Shown here piece after piece: positions 43,894-55,576 of a stretch of 64,000 nucleotides of DNA (its first letter is position 1; each line of letters starts with the position of its first letter). The notes below the pieces were generated by a model. That model was not told where the DNA came from, did not search any database, and saw only the letters and a program-made list of their open reading frames with translations. Source of the stretch: Rhizobium sp. GTDB lineage: Bacteria; Pseudomonadota; Gammaproteobacteria; Xanthomonadales; Xanthomonadaceae. Location: assembly GCA_019459185.1 (NCBI GenBank), contig JAIBEO010000217.1, positions 19,405 to 83,404 on the forward strand, read 5' to 3'. A program made the position numbers and the translations under genes.

Positions 43894-45426
43894 ATGACCC
43901 ACGCAGTCCTCACCGCCCTTGGCCTCACCGGCCAGGAATCCGGCACCTACCTCGGCCACGGCGAGTGGTCGGCCACCCGCGACGCGGGCGTGATCGAGCC
44001 GGTCAACCCGAGCAATGGCGAGGTGCTGGGCAAGGTCTATGCGTCCTCGCAGGCCGACTACGACCTGATCCTCGAGCGCGCCCAGGCCGCCTTCAAGGTC
44101 TGGCGCACCACGCCGGCCCCGAAGCGCGGCGAAGCCATCCGCCTGTGCGCGGAGGCCCTGCGCAGGCACAAGGATGCGCTGGGTTCGCTGGTGGCGCTGG
44201 AAATGGGCAAGTCCAAGCCGGAAGGCGACGGCGAGGTGCAGGAGATGATCGACATCGGCGAATTCGCCGTCGGCCTCTCGCGCCAGCTCTACGGCCTGAC
44301 CATGCACTCCGAGCGCCCGGGCCACCGCATGTACGAGCAGTACCACCCGCTGGGCATCGTCGGCATCATCTCGGCCTTCAACTTCCCGGTGGCGGTGTGG
44401 GCCTGGAACAGCTTTGTGGCCGGCGTCTGCGGCGACGTGTGCATCTGGAAGCCCTCGCCCAAGACCCCGCTGTCGGCGATCGCCTCGATGAAGATCTGCA
44501 ACGAAGCCCTGCGCGCCGGCGGCTTCCCGGACATCTTCTTCCTGTTCAACGACGCCGGCAGCGACCTGGCCGCGCACTTCGTCGACGACAAGCGCATCCC
44601 GCTGATCAGCTTCACCGGCTCCACCCGCGTGGGCCGCCACGTCGGCGAGCGCGTCGCGCGCCGCATGGGCCGTTCGCTGCTCGAGCTGGGCGGCAACAAC
44701 GCCATCATCGTCGACCCCACGGCCGACCTGAAGCTGGCCATCCCGGCCATCGCCTTCGGCGCCGTCGGCACCGCCGGCCAGCGCTGCACCACCACCCGCC
44801 GCCTGTTCGTGCACGAGTCCATCTACGCCGACGTGCTGGCCAAGCTGGTGGCGGCCTACAAGCAGGTCGAAAAGAAGATCGGCGACCCGACCGACCCGGC
44901 CAACCTGATGGGCCCGCTCAACAGCGCCGACGCCGTGGACGCTTACCTCGACGCCATCGCCAAGGCCAAGGCCAGCGGCGGCAAGGTCGAGACCGGCGGC
45001 GCGCGCATCGACCGCCCGGGCAACTTCGTGCTCCCGGCCATCGTCACCGGCCTGAAGAACAGCGACGAGATCGTCCAGCACGAGACTTTCGCGCCGATCC
45101 TGTACGTGATGCCCTACTCCGAACTCGAGGACGCCATCGCCATGCAGAACGACGTGCCGCAGGGCCTGTCGTCGGCGATCTTCACGCAGAACCTCAAGGC
45201 CGCCGAGGCCTTCCTGGCTGCGTCGGGTTCCGACTGCGGCATCGCCAACGTCAACATCGGCACCTCGGGCGCCGAGATCGGCGGTGCCTTCGGCGGCGAG
45301 AAGGAAACCGGCGGTGGCCGTGAATCCGGTTCGGACGCGTGGAAGGTCTACATGCGCCGCCAGACCAACACCATCAATTACTCCGACGCGCTGCCGCTGG
45401 CCCAGGGCATCAAGTTCGACCTCTGA
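43894..45426 (+). CDS. amaB: Aldehyde dehydrogenase (ALDH7A1/aminoadipate-semialdehyde dehydrogenase-like)
   Basis: [26 protein letters not shown], full-length ALDH. Confidence 0.85.
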   Translation: MTHAVLTALGLTGQESGTYLGHGEWSATRDAGVIEPVNPSNGEVLGKVYASSQADYDLILERAQAAFKVWRTTPAPKRGEAIRLCAEALRRHKDALGSLVALEMGKSKPEGDGEVQEMIDIGEFAVGLSRQLYGLTMHSERPGHRMYEQYHPLGIVGIISAFNFPVAVWAWNSFVAGVCGDVCIWKPSPKTPLSAIASMKICNEALRAGGFPDIFFLFNDAGSDLAAHFVDDKRIPLISFTGSTRVGRHVGERVARRMGRSLLELGGNNAIIVDPTADLKLAIPAIAFGAVGTAGQRCTTTRRLFVHESIYADVLAKLVAAYKQVEKKIGDPTDPANLMGPLNSADAVDAYLDAIAKAKASGGKVETGGARIDRPGNFVLPAIVTGLKNSDEIVQHETFAPILYVMPYSELEDAIAMQNDVPQGLSSAIFTQNLKAAEAFLAASGSDCGIANVNIGTSGAEIGGAFGGEKETGGGRESGSDAWKVYMRRQTNTINYSDALPLAQGIKFDL

Positions 45427-45434
45427 GGCATCCC

Positions 45435-45734
45435 ATGAACACGACCCCCCGGCAGACCAGCGCCCTCGCCGTCACCAGCCTGGTCACCGGCGTCCTGGGC
45501 TGGACCTTCCTGCCCCTGCTGGGCAGCCTGCTGGCCATCATCACCGGCCACATGGCCCGCGCCGAAATCCGGCGCGCGGCCGGCCAGATGGACGGCGATG
45601 GGCTGGCCATCGCGGGGCTGGTGCTGGGCTGGGCGGCGGTCGTGGTCACGGTGCTGACGATCCTGGCCGTCATCCTGTTCTTCGGGGGGCTGGCGGCATT
45701 GCTGGCCCTGCTGGGCGCCAGCGGCAACCTCTGA
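45435..45734 (+). CDS. DUF4190-type small membrane protein
   Basis: [15 protein letters not shown]...[14 protein letters not shown]...[14 protein letters not shown]. Confidence 0.88.
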   Translation: MNTTPRQTSALAVTSLVTGVLGWTFLPLLGSLLAIITGHMARAEIRRAAGQMDGDGLAIAGLVLGWAAVVVTVLTILAVILFFGGLAALLALLGASGNL

Positions 45735-45741
45735 ACGGCGG

Positions 45742-46782
45742 GTGCGCATGTATTCGCTGGCCAAGCCCTTCCTCTTCCACCTCGACGCCGAGCGGGCCCA
45801 CGACCTGGGCCTGCGCGGCATCGAGGCGGCCTACCGGCTGGGGATGAACCCGCTGCTGGCGGGCAAACCCAAGCCGCTGCCGACCAAGGCCTTCGGCCTG
45901 GTGTTCCCAAACCCGGTGGGCTGCGCCGCCGGCCTGGACAAGAACGGCGCCCACGTGGACGCGCTGCTGGCCCTGGGCTTCGGCTTCGTCGAGGTCGGCA
46001 CGGTCACGCCGCGGCCGCAGGAAGGCAACCCGAAGCCGCGCATGTTCCGCCTGCCCGAGCACAACGCGGTGATCAACCGCCTGGGCTTCAACAACGGCGG
46101 CGTGGACGCGCTGGTGCGCAACGTCTCGCGCGCGCGACGCAAGGGTGGCCTGCTGGGCATCAACATCGGCAAGAACAAGGACACCCACAACGAGGACGCG
46201 GCCGAGGATTACCTGTACTGCCTCGAGCGGGTGTATCCGCTGGCCGACTACATCACGGACAACATCTCCTCGCCCAACACCGCCGGCCTGCGCGAACTGC
46301 AGGAAGAGCAGCAACTGCGCCGCCTCGTCAGCGAGCTGCGTGAGGCCCAGGAGCGCCTGGGCGCGCAGCACGGCAAGCGCGTGCCGATGCTGGTGAAGAT
46401 CGCCCCCGACCTGTCCGACGACGACGTGGACGCCTGCGCCCGCGTGCTCTCCGACCTCAAGGTCGATGGCGTCATCGCCACCAACACCACGCTCGACCGC
46501 CTGCCGGTGGAAGGCCACAAGCTCGCCACGGAAGCCGGCGGCCTGTCGGGCGCGCCGCTGTACGGCAAGTCCACCGCGGTGCTGCGCCGCCTGCGCGGGC
46601 GCCTGGACGACGGCATCCCGGTGATCGGCGTCGGCGGCATCCTCAGCGGCGCCGACGCGGCCGGCAAGATCACCGCCGGCGCGCTGATGGTGCAGTTCTA
46701 CACCGGCCTGGTCTACCGCGGCCCCGAGCTGATCGGCGAATGCGTGGACGCCATCCGCCGGCGCCGCGAGGGCGTGGCGTGA
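45742..46782 (+). CDS. pyrD: Dihydroorotate dehydrogenase (quinone)
   Basis: [44 protein letters not shown]. Confidence 0.96.
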   Translation: MRMYSLAKPFLFHLDAERAHDLGLRGIEAAYRLGMNPLLAGKPKPLPTKAFGLVFPNPVGCAAGLDKNGAHVDALLALGFGFVEVGTVTPRPQEGNPKPRMFRLPEHNAVINRLGFNNGGVDALVRNVSRARRKGGLLGINIGKNKDTHNEDAAEDYLYCLERVYPLADYITDNISSPNTAGLRELQEEQQLRRLVSELREAQERLGAQHGKRVPMLVKIAPDLSDDDVDACARVLSDLKVDGVIATNTTLDRLPVEGHKLATEAGGLSGAPLYGKSTAVLRRLRGRLDDGIPVIGVGGILSGADAAGKITAGALMVQFYTGLVYRGPELIGECVDAIRRRREGVA

Positions 46783-47825
46783 GCGGCTACCAGCTGGCCG
46801 AGAACGTCTCGCTGGCCGGCCGCAACACCTTCCGCGTCCCCGCCCGCGCCGCCATGATGGCCGACGTGTCGCGCGCCGACGCGCTGGCCGAGCTGTTCGA
46901 ATTCGCCATGCTGCGCGAGGGCCCGGTGCTGGTGCTGGGCGAAGGCAGCAACCTGCTCTTCGCCGGCGATTTCCCCGGCGTGGCGATCTGCCTGACCCTG
47001 GCCGGCGTGCGCATCGTCCAGGACGACGGCGACACCGCCCTGGTGCGCGCCGAAGCCGGCATGAACTGGAACGACCTGGTGGCCTGGACCCTGGCCCGCG
47101 GCCTGTGCGGGCTGGAGAACATGGCCCTGATCCCGGGCACGGTCGGCGCCGCGCCGATCCAGAACATCGGCGCCTACGGCGTCGAGGTGGGCGAATTCAT
47201 CGAAGCCGTCGAGGCCTTCCAGCGCGACACCGGCCAGGTCAAGCGCCTCGCCGCCGCCGACTGCGGCTTCGGCTACCGCGACAGCCTGTTCAAGCGCGAG
47301 GCCGACCGCTGGGTGGTCACCGCCCTCGAACTGCGCCTGCCGCGCCAGCGCGAGCTGCGGCTCGACTACGCCGGCGTGCGCGAGGAGCTGGCCGCCATGG
47401 GCGTGGCCACGCCGCGCGCCGTGCACGTGGCCGAGGCCATCAGCCGCCTGCGCACGCGCAAGCTTCCGAACCCGGCCCTGCTGGGCAACGCCGGCAGCTT
47501 CTTCAAGAACCCGGTCGTGGATGCCGCCACCGCCGAGGCCCTGCAGGCCGCGAACCCCGGCCTGCCGGCCTTCCCCGGCGGCGAGGGCAAACGCAAGCTC
47601 TCCGCTGCCTGGATGATCGAGGCCTGCGGCTGGAAAGGCTTCCGCGAGGGCGACGCCGGCGTCGCCGCCCAGCACGCGCTGGTGCTGGTGAACCACGGCC
47701 AAGCCACCGGCGCGCAGCTGCTGGCCCTGGCCCGCCGCATCGCCGCCTCGGTGCGCGAACGCTTCGGCGTGGCGCTCGAACCCGAGCCGCGCATCATCGG
47801 CGCGCGTTTCGACGACCCGGCGTGA
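46779..47825 (+). CDS. murB: UDP-N-acetylenolpyruvoylglucosamine reductase
   Basis: [51 protein letters not shown]. Confidence 0.95.
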   Translation: MSGYQLAENVSLAGRNTFRVPARAAMMADVSRADALAELFEFAMLREGPVLVLGEGSNLLFAGDFPGVAICLTLAGVRIVQDDGDTALVRAEAGMNWNDLVAWTLARGLCGLENMALIPGTVGAAPIQNIGAYGVEVGEFIEAVEAFQRDTGQVKRLAAADCGFGYRDSLFKREADRWVVTALELRLPRQRELRLDYAGVREELAAMGVATPRAVHVAEAISRLRTRKLPNPALLGNAGSFFKNPVVDAATAEALQAANPGLPAFPGGEGKRKLSAAWMIEACGWKGFREGDAGVAAQHALVLVNHGQATGAQLLALARRIAASVRERFGVALEPEPRIIGARFDDPA

Positions 47826-48745
47826 AGCCGCCCGGCGACCGCCCCGTGGACGTACCCCGCGCGGTCGCGCTGATGAGCGCGGGCACCGTGCTCTTCGGCC
47901 TGATGGCGGTGTGCATCCGGCTGGCCTCGGAGCAGCTGCACGCCTTCGAGATCGCCTTCTTCCGCAACTTCTTCGGCCTGGTGTTCATCCTGCCGATCCT
48001 GTTCCGGCACGGACCGTCGATCCTGCGCACCAACAAGCTGGGCTTCTACATCGGCCGCTGCGCCATCGGCATGGTGTCCATGCTGGCCGGATTCTGGGCG
48101 ATCGTGCACCTGCCGCTGGCGCAGGCGATCGCGCTGTCGTATTCCAGCCCGCTGTTCGTCACCATCGCCGCCGTGGTCGTGCTGGGCGAAGTGGTGCGGG
48201 CGCGGCGCTGGACTGCGGTGATCGTCGGCTTCCTGGGCGTGCTGGTGATCGTGCGCCCCGGCAGCGACGATTTCAGCGCCGGCAGCCTGGTGGCGGTGCT
48301 GGCGGCCGTGGCCAGCGCCAGCGCCGCGATCAGCATCAAGTTCCTCTCGCGCACCGAACACCCCGACGCGATCGTGCTCTACACCACCCTGATCTGGGTG
48401 CCGATGTCGCTGCTGCCGGCGCTGCTGTACTGGGAGACGCCGGTTGGCATCACCTGGCTCTGGATCGTGCTGGCCGGTTTCCTGGGCACCACGGCGCACA
48501 TGCTGTGGACGCGCGCGCTGCGGCTGGGCGAAGCTTCGATGCTCACGCCCATCAGCTTCCTGCAGGTGCTGGTGGTGGCGGTGTTCGGCTGGTTCCTGTT
48601 CGGCGAGGCGCTCGACCGCTGGACTGTGCTGGGCGCGGCGATCATCTTCGGCTCGAACGTCTACATCGCCCGGCGCGAGGCGCAGCTGGCGCGGCAGGCG
48701 GTCACCGATCCCGACATCAACCCCGAGACGCCCTCGCCGCGCTGA
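47822..48745 (+). CDS. EamA/DMT-family transporter
   Basis: 10 TM pattern, two EamA repeats. Confidence 0.88.
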   Translation: MKPPGDRPVDVPRAVALMSAGTVLFGLMAVCIRLASEQLHAFEIAFFRNFFGLVFILPILFRHGPSILRTNKLGFYIGRCAIGMVSMLAGFWAIVHLPLAQAIALSYSSPLFVTIAAVVVLGEVVRARRWTAVIVGFLGVLVIVRPGSDDFSAGSLVAVLAAVASASAAISIKFLSRTEHPDAIVLYTTLIWVPMSLLPALLYWETPVGITWLWIVLAGFLGTTAHMLWTRALRLGEASMLTPISFLQVLVVAVFGWFLFGEALDRWTVLGAAIIFGSNVYIARREAQLARQAVTDPDINPETPSPR

Positions 48746-48748
48746 GGC

Positions 48749-51586
48749 TCAGGGCAACGGATCTTCTTCCAGCGACTCGCGCAGGCGGTCGGCGACGCGG
48801 CGGCGCGGCGGGTCCAGGCTTTCCGGCGGTGCGTCGAGCAGCGGCTGGATTTGCGCCGCGAACAGCGCGTCGGCCTCGGCGCGTTCACCCAGTTCGCGCA
48901 GCGCGCGCACCACCGGCAGCGCGCCGGCGGCGACCTCCGGATGGCCTTCGCCCCAGGTGGCCAGGCGCGCGGCGAAGGCCTCGCGGTAGGCCGCCAGCGC
49001 GGCGCGCGCATCGCCGGCGTCCAGGTGCAGGTCACCTTCGACGTCGAGCAGCATGTGCACCTGCGGGTTGCGTTCGCCCAGCACGGCCAGCACGTCGGCT
49101 TTTACCGCCTGCAGGTGGCGCATGGCTTCCGCGTCGCGCCCGGCGCGATGCAGGGTGCCGGCGTGGTTGGCCTGCACGAACAGCGTGTCGGGGTGCTTCG
49201 GACCGAGCAGGCGGGTGCGGCCGGCGATCACCCCGTCTTCCAGCACCAGCGCCTCGTCGAAGCGCTCCAGCCGCGCCAGCAGGGCCGAGACGTTCAGGCG
49301 CGAACGCAGCGCGTCGGCCGAGCCGGCGCCCAGCACGCGCTCGCGCACCTCCTGCACCTCGCAGGCGATCGCCAGCGCCGCCTCCACGTCGCCCTGGTCG
49401 CTGAGCATGTTCGACAGGTTGCTGCGCTGGTTGAGCGAATACGGATGCTCGCGCCCGAGCTTGCGCTCCTGGATCTCCACCAGCTGCCGCTGCAGCGCCA
49501 GGGCGGCTTCGACATCACCGGTCATCACGCGCAGGATGGCCAGGTTGCTCATCGAAGCCAGCGTGTCCTCGTGTTCCGGGCCCAGCTGCGCGGCGCGCTT
49601 CGCGTACAGGCCTTCCAGCGCCTCGCGGGCCTTGGCCTGTTCGCCGGTGCGGGCGTAGCTGATGGCGAGGTTGTTGAGCAGGCCCTGCACCTTCGGGTCG
49701 TCCTCGCCGCGGGCGGCCAGGGCGCGCGCATGCAGCGCTTCCTGCAGGTCGCGGGCGCGCGGCCGGTCACCGAGCGAGGAAATCACTTCGCTCTGCTTGA
49801 GTTCGATGGCCAGGCGCAGGTCGCCCACGGGGTCCAGGCCGGCGCTGCGGGCCATCAGGTCGTCGACCAGGGCCAGCGCCTCCTTGTGCTTGCCGCCGGC
49901 GTGTTTGGCGCCGGCTTGCTTGAGCCGGGCGTCCAGCGTGTCGGGGTGGTCAGGGCCCAGGCTGGCCTCGCGGTCGTCGGCGACGCGGGTGAAGCCGGCG
50001 TCGGCTTCCGCCACCAGCGCCAGCGCCAGGTACACGTCGCCCACCGACTCGCGCAGGTCGGCGGCCAGCGCCGGCTGGCCGGCGAATTCGCGTTCGATCG
50101 CCTGCTCGGCGCCGGCCAGCACGTACTGGCCCAGCAGCGTGCGCGCCAGGTCGGTGGGACTGGCCTGGGCCAGCACCGACTCCAGCGCCGGCAGCTGCGC
50201 CGGCGCGGACTTTTCCAGCTGCCCGCGCAGGCCAGTGGCCAGGCCCACGCCCATGGCTTCCACGTCCACGCCCTCGAGCATGGACTGCTGGAAGGCGACC
50301 ACGCGCTCGAGTTCGGCACTGCGCTGCTCGGCCAGCGCGCGCTGCTGCCGGGCCTGCTGCAGGCCGTACAGCGACAGCGCCAGGCCCGACAGCACCGCCA
50401 GCGACACGGCGGCGGCGGCGGCGAGCGCGACGCGGTGGCGACGAAGGTACTTGCCCAGCACGTAGCGACGGCTGGGCGGCACGGCGGCCAGCGGCTGGTC
50501 GTCGAGGAAACGCCGCAGTTCCTGCGCCAGCTCGGCGGCCGAGCTGTAGCGCTCGGCGCGATCGCGGCGCATGGCCTTGAGCACCACCCAGTCGAGCTCG
50601 GTGCGCAGCACGCGGCGCAGGCGCGGCGGGCTCAGGCCCAGCTGGCCGGCGCGCGCGGCGGCGTTGCCCGGCGCCAGCGTCAGGATCTGTTCGGACGGCG
50701 GCGCCCCCGTGGTGCTGGCGGTGCGGGGGGGGCGGGCGGGGGGGGCGGGGTGGCCGGGCGCCCGCGTCTGTATCTTTGCGCCCGGCGGCCCCCCGGTGGG
50801 GCTGGGGGGGCGCGGCGCCTCGACGGTGGCGCCGCCCATGCCCGGCCGGCGGCCGGCCAGCAGTTCGTACAGCAGCACGCCCAGCGAATAGACGTCGGAG
50901 CGGGTGTCCACCTCGACGCCGTCCAGGCCGGCCTGCTCGGGGCTCATGTAATCGGGCGTGCCGGCGCGTTCGAGTTCGCCGGCTCGCTCGCCCGCGGCCA
51001 GCGAGCGGCTGGCGGCGGTGGCGATGCCGAAGTCGATGATCTTGGGCAGCGGCCGGCCGTCCACCACCGACACCAGGATGTTGCCGGGCTTGAGGTCGCG
51101 GTGGATCACGCCCTTCTGGTGCGCGTGCTGCACGCCCTCGCAGACGCGGATGAACAGCTCCAGGCGCTCGCGCAGCGGCAGCGACTGCTGCTCGCAGAAG
51201 CTGGTGAGCGGGCTGCCCTCGATGAACTCCATCGCGAAGAAGGGGAAGCCTTCCGGCGTGGCGCCGGCGTCGTACACCTGGGCGATGGCCGGGTGCTTCA
51301 TCTGCGCCAGCAGCTGGCGCTCGATCTCGAAGTAGGCCAGGTGGCGGGCATCGAGCCGGCGCGCGTGCAGGAGCTTCAGCGCCACCGTGCGGCGCACCGG
51401 TTCGAGCTGTTCGGCGCGGTAGACCTCGCCCATGCCGCCACGGCCCAGCAGCGCTTCGATGCGGTAGCGGCCCAGCCGGGCGCCCGGGGCCAGGCTGGCG
51501 CCTTCCTGCACGGGCGCCGGGCCCGCGCCGGAGCGCGTCGGCAGGCCTTCCGTCGGTGCGAGATCGTCCTCGTGCTGGCCCGCCAT
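48749..51586 (-). CDS. Serine/threonine protein kinase with TM and TPR-type C-terminal region
   Basis: LLGRGGMGEVYRAEQ, IHRDLKPGNILV, IIDFGIA; TPR-like repeats; contains a suspicious G-rich segment (50697-50815). Confidence 0.88.
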   Translation of the reverse strand: MAGQHEDDLAPTEGLPTRSGAGPAPVQEGASLAPGARLGRYRIEALLGRGGMGEVYRAEQLEPVRRTVALKLLHARRLDARHLAYFEIERQLLAQMKHPAIAQVYDAGATPEGFPFFAMEFIEGSPLTSFCEQQSLPLRERLELFIRVCEGVQHAHQKGVIHRDLKPGNILVSVVDGRPLPKIIDFGIATAASRSLAAGERAGELERAGTPDYMSPEQAGLDGVEVDTRSDVYSLGVLLYELLAGRRPGMGGATVEAPRPPSPTGGPPGAKIQTRAPGHPAPPARPPRTASTTGAPPSEQILTLAPGNAAARAGQLGLSPPRLRRVLRTELDWVVLKAMRRDRAERYSSAAELAQELRRFLDDQPLAAVPPSRRYVLGKYLRRHRVALAAAAAVSLAVLSGLALSLYGLQQARQQRALAEQRSAELERVVAFQQSMLEGVDVEAMGVGLATGLRGQLEKSAPAQLPALESVLAQASPTDLARTLLGQYVLAGAEQAIEREFAGQPALAADLRESVGDVYLALALVAEADAGFTRVADDREASLGPDHPDTLDARLKQAGAKHAGGKHKEALALVDDLMARSAGLDPVGDLRLAIELKQSEVISSLGDRPRARDLQEALHARALAARGEDDPKVQGLLNNLAISYARTGEQAKAREALEGLYAKRAAQLGPEHEDTLASMSNLAILRVMTGDVEAALALQRQLVEIQERKLGREHPYSLNQRSNLSNMLSDQGDVEAALAIACEVQEVRERVLGAGSADALRSRLNVSALLARLERFDEALVLEDGVIAGRTRLLGPKHPDTLFVQANHAGTLHRAGRDAEAMRHLQAVKADVLAVLGERNPQVHMLLDVEGDLHLDAGDARAALAAYREAFAARLATWGEGHPEVAAGALPVVRALRELGERAEADALFAAQIQPLLDAPPESLDPPRRRVADRLRESLEEDPLP

Positions 51587-51685
51587 GCCTTCCCCTCCCG
51601 GCTCCCGCGGATGTTAACGCAAGGGCGCGCGGGCGCCGGCAATCCGGCTAAACTCGCCCTGTCGTCTGCCGTCCCCCCGACCCGC

Positions 51686-52582
51686 ATGAGCACGAACGAC
51701 CACGACCCCATCACCACCCAGCTGACGATGCTCAGCGGCGGCCCGCGCCGCAGCGGCCCGCGCTCGGCCTGCGTGGTGGTGATCCACGGCGAGGGCCTGG
51801 GCAAGCGCGCCGACCTCGAGGACCGGCCGGTCATCGTCGGCCGCTCGCAGGAAGCCGACCTGCACATCCCGCACAAGTCGGTCTCGCGCCAGCATTGCCA
51901 GATCTGGCGCGACGGCGACGCCTACCGCATCCGCGACCTCGAGGCGACCAACCGCACCCGCGTCAACGACCTGCCGGTCACCGAAACCCTGCTCGCCGAC
52001 GGCGACCACATCACGCTCGGCGAATCGATCCTCAAGTTCATCAGCCACTCCAGCGTGGAGGCCCGCTACCACGAGGAGGTCTACCAGCTGGCCACGCACG
52101 ACGCGCTGACCGAGGTCTACAACCGCCGGCACTTCGTCGAACTGGTGGACAAGGAAATCGCACGCGCCACCCGCCACGGCCGGCCGCTGGTGATGTGCAT
52201 CATCGACGTGGACCTGTTCAAGCCGGTGAACGACAAGTACGGCCACATCGCCGGCGACGGCGTGCTGCGGCAGATGGCGGCCATCCTGCGCGGCTTCGTG
52301 CGCGGCGAAGACGTGGCCGCGCGCATCGGCGGCGAGGAATTCGCGGTGATGCTGCCCGAGGCCGGCCTGGACGACGCGTGCGCCTTCGCCGAACGCCTGC
52401 GCGAGGCCGTGGCCTCGGCCACCTTCGTGCTGGGCGGCGAACCGCAGCGGCTGACCATCAGCATCGGCATCTCCAGCCTGGCGCCGGGGCGCGGCGACCG
52501 CAGCGCGCTGATGAAGGCGGCCGACGCCGCCCTCTACCGGGCCAAGGACGAAGGCCGCAACCGCGTCTGCGTCGAGGCTTGA
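51686..52582 (+). CDS. FHA domain-GGDEF diguanylate cyclase
   Basis: VIVGRSQEADLHIPHKSVSRQHCQI plus DALTEVYNRRHF, RIGGEEFAVML. Confidence 0.92.
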   Translation: MSTNDHDPITTQLTMLSGGPRRSGPRSACVVVIHGEGLGKRADLEDRPVIVGRSQEADLHIPHKSVSRQHCQIWRDGDAYRIRDLEATNRTRVNDLPVTETLLADGDHITLGESILKFISHSSVEARYHEEVYQLATHDALTEVYNRRHFVELVDKEIARATRHGRPLVMCIIDVDLFKPVNDKYGHIAGDGVLRQMAAILRGFVRGEDVAARIGGEEFAVMLPEAGLDDACAFAERLREAVASATFVLGGEPQRLTISIGISSLAPGRGDRSALMKAADAALYRAKDEGRNRVCVEA

Positions 52583-52589
52583 GGCGGGC

Positions 52590-53828
52590 TCAGCCGGCGT
52601 CGCGGGCGGCGTAGCGGCGCGCGACGTAGTCGTCGATCACGCCCAGGAATTCGTCGGCGATGCCTTCGCCGCGCAGGGTCATGGCCTTCTCGCCGTCGAT
52701 GAACACCGGCGCCGAGGGCGCCTCGCCCGTGCCCGGCAGCGAAATGCCGATGTCAGCGTGGCGCGATTCGCCCGGGCCGTTGACCACGCAGCCCATCACC
52801 GCCAACGACAGCTTCTCGACGCCCGGGTACTTGAGCTTCCACACCGGCATCTGGCCGCGCACGTGCTCCTGCACCTTTTGCGCCAGCACCTGGAAGAATT
52901 CGCTGGTGGTGCGGCCGCAGCCCGGGCAGGCGGTAACCAGCGGCGTGAACGCGCGCAGGCCCAGGGTCTGCAGCAGTTCCTGCGCCACCACCACTTCCTG
53001 GGTGCGCGATGCGCCCGGCTCGGGCGTGAGCGAGATGCGGATGGTGTCGCCGATGCCTTCCTGCATCAGCACCGCCAGCGCCGCCGCCGAGGCGACGATG
53101 CCCTTGCTGCCCATGCCGGCCTCGGTGAGACCCAGGTGCAGCGCGAAGTCGGAGCGGCTGGCCAGGTCGCGATAGACCGCGATCAGTTCCTGCACGCCGC
53201 TGACCTTGGCCGACAGCACGATGCGCTCGCGCGACAGGCCGATCTCCACGGCACGCTCGGCCGATTCCAGCGCCGACACCACCAGCGCCTCGCGCAGCAC
53301 GCGGGAGGCCTCCCAGGGTTCGGCGCGGGCGGCGTTTTCGTCCATCAGGCGCGCGGCCAGGGCCTGGTCCAGCGAGCCCCAGTTCACGCCGATGCGCACC
53401 GGCTTGCCGAACTCGATGGCCTTCTCGACGATGGCCGCGAACTGGGTGTCGCGCTTCTTGCCGAAGCCGACGTTGCCGGGGTTGATGCGGTACTTGGCCA
53501 GCGCCTCGGCGCAGGCCGGCTCGGCGGCCAGCAGGCGGTCGCCGTTGTAGTGGAAGTCGCCGACGATGGGCACCGGCACGTTCATCATGTCGAGCTTGTC
53601 GCGGATGCGTGGCACCGCGGCGGCGGATTCGGGGTTGTTCACCGTCACGCGCACCAGTTCGGAGCCGGCGCGCCAGAGTTCGGCCACCTGCTTCACGGTG
53701 GCGCCGATGTCGGCGGTGTCGGTGTTGGTCATCGACTGCACCACCACCGGCGCGCCGCCGCCGATGCGCACCTTGCCCACGTCGACGCCGCGGGTGGCGC
53801 GCCGGGGCTGGGCCTTGGCCTCGCTCAT
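52590..53828 (-). CDS. ispG: 4-hydroxy-3-methylbut-2-en-1-yl diphosphate synthase
   Basis: [43 protein letters not shown]. Confidence 0.95.
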   Translation of the reverse strand: MSEAKAQPRRATRGVDVGKVRIGGGAPVVVQSMTNTDTADIGATVKQVAELWRAGSELVRVTVNNPESAAAVPRIRDKLDMMNVPVPIVGDFHYNGDRLLAAEPACAEALAKYRINPGNVGFGKKRDTQFAAIVEKAIEFGKPVRIGVNWGSLDQALAARLMDENAARAEPWEASRVLREALVVSALESAERAVEIGLSRERIVLSAKVSGVQELIAVYRDLASRSDFALHLGLTEAGMGSKGIVASAAALAVLMQEGIGDTIRISLTPEPGASRTQEVVVAQELLQTLGLRAFTPLVTACPGCGRTTSEFFQVLAQKVQEHVRGQMPVWKLKYPGVEKLSLAVMGCVVNGPGESRHADIGISLPGTGEAPSAPVFIDGEKAMTLRGEGIADEFLGVIDDYVARRYAARDAG

Positions 53829-55474
53829 GCCGCCTCCCCTTCCGCGGCCGCGCGGCGTTCACCCAGCAGCACGTAGTCGCCGGCGTTGAGCAGCACCTCC
53901 ACGTCCTCGAGCAGGTCGGGGCCGCGGGCGCCGACTTCGGGGATATAGCGGGAAGCGTCGTGGATGACCTCGACCCGGCTGCCGGCGTCGATGGCCGCGC
54001 CGCAGACGAAGCAGCGGCCGCCGGCGCCGTCGATGGGGAAAACTTCCACCGCGCGGTGCACCTGGCGGCTGCCGCCGTCGGCGCTGACCACGCGCAGGGC
54101 GACGGCGCTGGAGCGACGGGAAATCAGCTCGACGCCCGCCGACAGGCTGCCGTCGGGTTCGTAGCGCAGCCAGCGCATCACGCCGACCATCCAGGCCAGC
54201 TCCTCGCCCTGTTCGCCGAAGCCCAGGCCCACCAGTTCGCCGACGCGGGCGCGGGCCTGTTCGGCGCTGTCCCAGGCCATGCGGTAGCCGCCCAGGCTCT
54301 GGTCGAGCACCTTGGCGGTGAAACGCGGCACGCGGGTCATGGCGGCGGCGCCCTGGGTCCAGGCCGCGCCGGCGATCACGTGCACCGTGCCCTGCGCCGA
54401 CTGGCGCATGAAGGTGTCGAAGTCGCGCTGGCCGGCCAGCAGGTAGTGCAGGCCGCTCAGGCCCAGTACGGTGTCGAGCGAATGCCCGGCGGGCAGGCGC
54501 ACCAGGCCGCGCGCGGCCATCTGGCCGAAAGCGCGGCGCAGTCGGATCAGCAGGTCGTTGCCGACGCGCACGCCGAAACCGGCGGCCGGCGACAATTCGG
54601 CCTGGCCGTCGCGCACGCGCCCGAGCGCGCGCTCGACGTCGTCGCTGAAGGCGCGCAGGTCGAGCCACAGCGCATGCGATTCATCGCCGGCACCGGCACC
54701 CGGGCCGCGGTCGGCGTCTTCGGGCACGACGGGCGCGATGCCCTCGGGCTGGCGGTCGAGCAGCGCGCAGCGCGCGGCGTAACCGCGGGTCAGCGGCCAC
54801 ATCGTGTCCTGCTCGGCCTGGGCGAAGGCATAGGGGTTCACCGAGGCCATCAGCAGGGACTGCACATAGATCGTCTGCACGTCCTGGGCGGCGCCCGCGG
54901 CCTTGTCCTCGCAGCTCTTGCGCTCGAGCTTGAGCGAGGAGGCGAACCGGTGCAGGCGGTGCAGGCCCTGCCAGGCGCCGGCCGGCGCCGGGCGGTACAC
55001 GCGCCAGGCCAGGGCCAACGCGCGCGAGTGGTGCCAGGTGGCGCGCACCAGCGCCTGCAGCACCGCGCCGCCGCGCAGGAACGGCACCGAACCGGCCGGC
55101 GCGCACAGTTCGCAGGCGGCCTGCCGATAGCCCACCGCCAGGTGCATGTGCAGGGTTTCGGCCACCGTGGCCGCGCGCGCCTTGTCGGGCGGCAGCGGCA
55201 ACGGGCTGCCGGAGAACTGGCGCTCGAGCAGGGTGATCGCTTCCAGGGTGGCGTCGCGCAGTTCCTCCAGCGCGGCCAGGCGCTGGCCGCCCTCAAGCTT
55301 CTGGCCCAGCAGGCCGGCCAGCGCACGGGAGATTTCCTGCTCGGCCGCCTGCGGATTGGCGCGGGGCAGCGCGGCGACCCAGGCTTTCACCTTCTTCGGG
55401 TCGGCCGGGAAAGGCGCGGCGCCCCCGGTGGCGGGCGGCAGGTCCTGGCACAGGCGGCGGTAGCTTTCGCTCAT
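53825..55474 (-). CDS. Uncharacterised 549-aa protein, possibly with a C-terminal PilZ-like beta domain
   Basis: Starts 4 nt inside ispG; long helical N-terminus, C-terminal beta-rich [13 protein letters not shown] region. Confidence 0.5.
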   Translation of the reverse strand: MSESYRRLCQDLPPATGGAAPFPADPKKVKAWVAALPRANPQAAEQEISRALAGLLGQKLEGGQRLAALEELRDATLEAITLLERQFSGSPLPLPPDKARAATVAETLHMHLAVGYRQAACELCAPAGSVPFLRGGAVLQALVRATWHHSRALALAWRVYRPAPAGAWQGLHRLHRFASSLKLERKSCEDKAAGAAQDVQTIYVQSLLMASVNPYAFAQAEQDTMWPLTRGYAARCALLDRQPEGIAPVVPEDADRGPGAGAGDESHALWLDLRAFSDDVERALGRVRDGQAELSPAAGFGVRVGNDLLIRLRRAFGQMAARGLVRLPAGHSLDTVLGLSGLHYLLAGQRDFDTFMRQSAQGTVHVIAGAAWTQGAAAMTRVPRFTAKVLDQSLGGYRMAWDSAEQARARVGELVGLGFGEQGEELAWMVGVMRWLRYEPDGSLSAGVELISRRSSAVALRVVSADGGSRQVHRAVEVFPIDGAGGRCFVCGAAIDAGSRVEVIHDASRYIPEVGARGPDLLEDVEVLLNAGDYVLLGERRAAAEGEAA

Positions 55475-55576
55475 TCGGGGTCCTCGCGAGGGGAACAGTT
55501 TAGACCGGGGCGCGGCCCCGCCCCACCCCCGGCCAACGGGCCAAGGTATCCTGTCGGGCCGCCCCCGGCCTGATCC

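Noticed and set aside
48851-52582. 1243-aa plus-strand ORF across the kinase gene
   Set aside because: Antisense shadow of the kinase in high-GC DNA; only the 3' part from 51686 (FHA-GGDEF) is credible.
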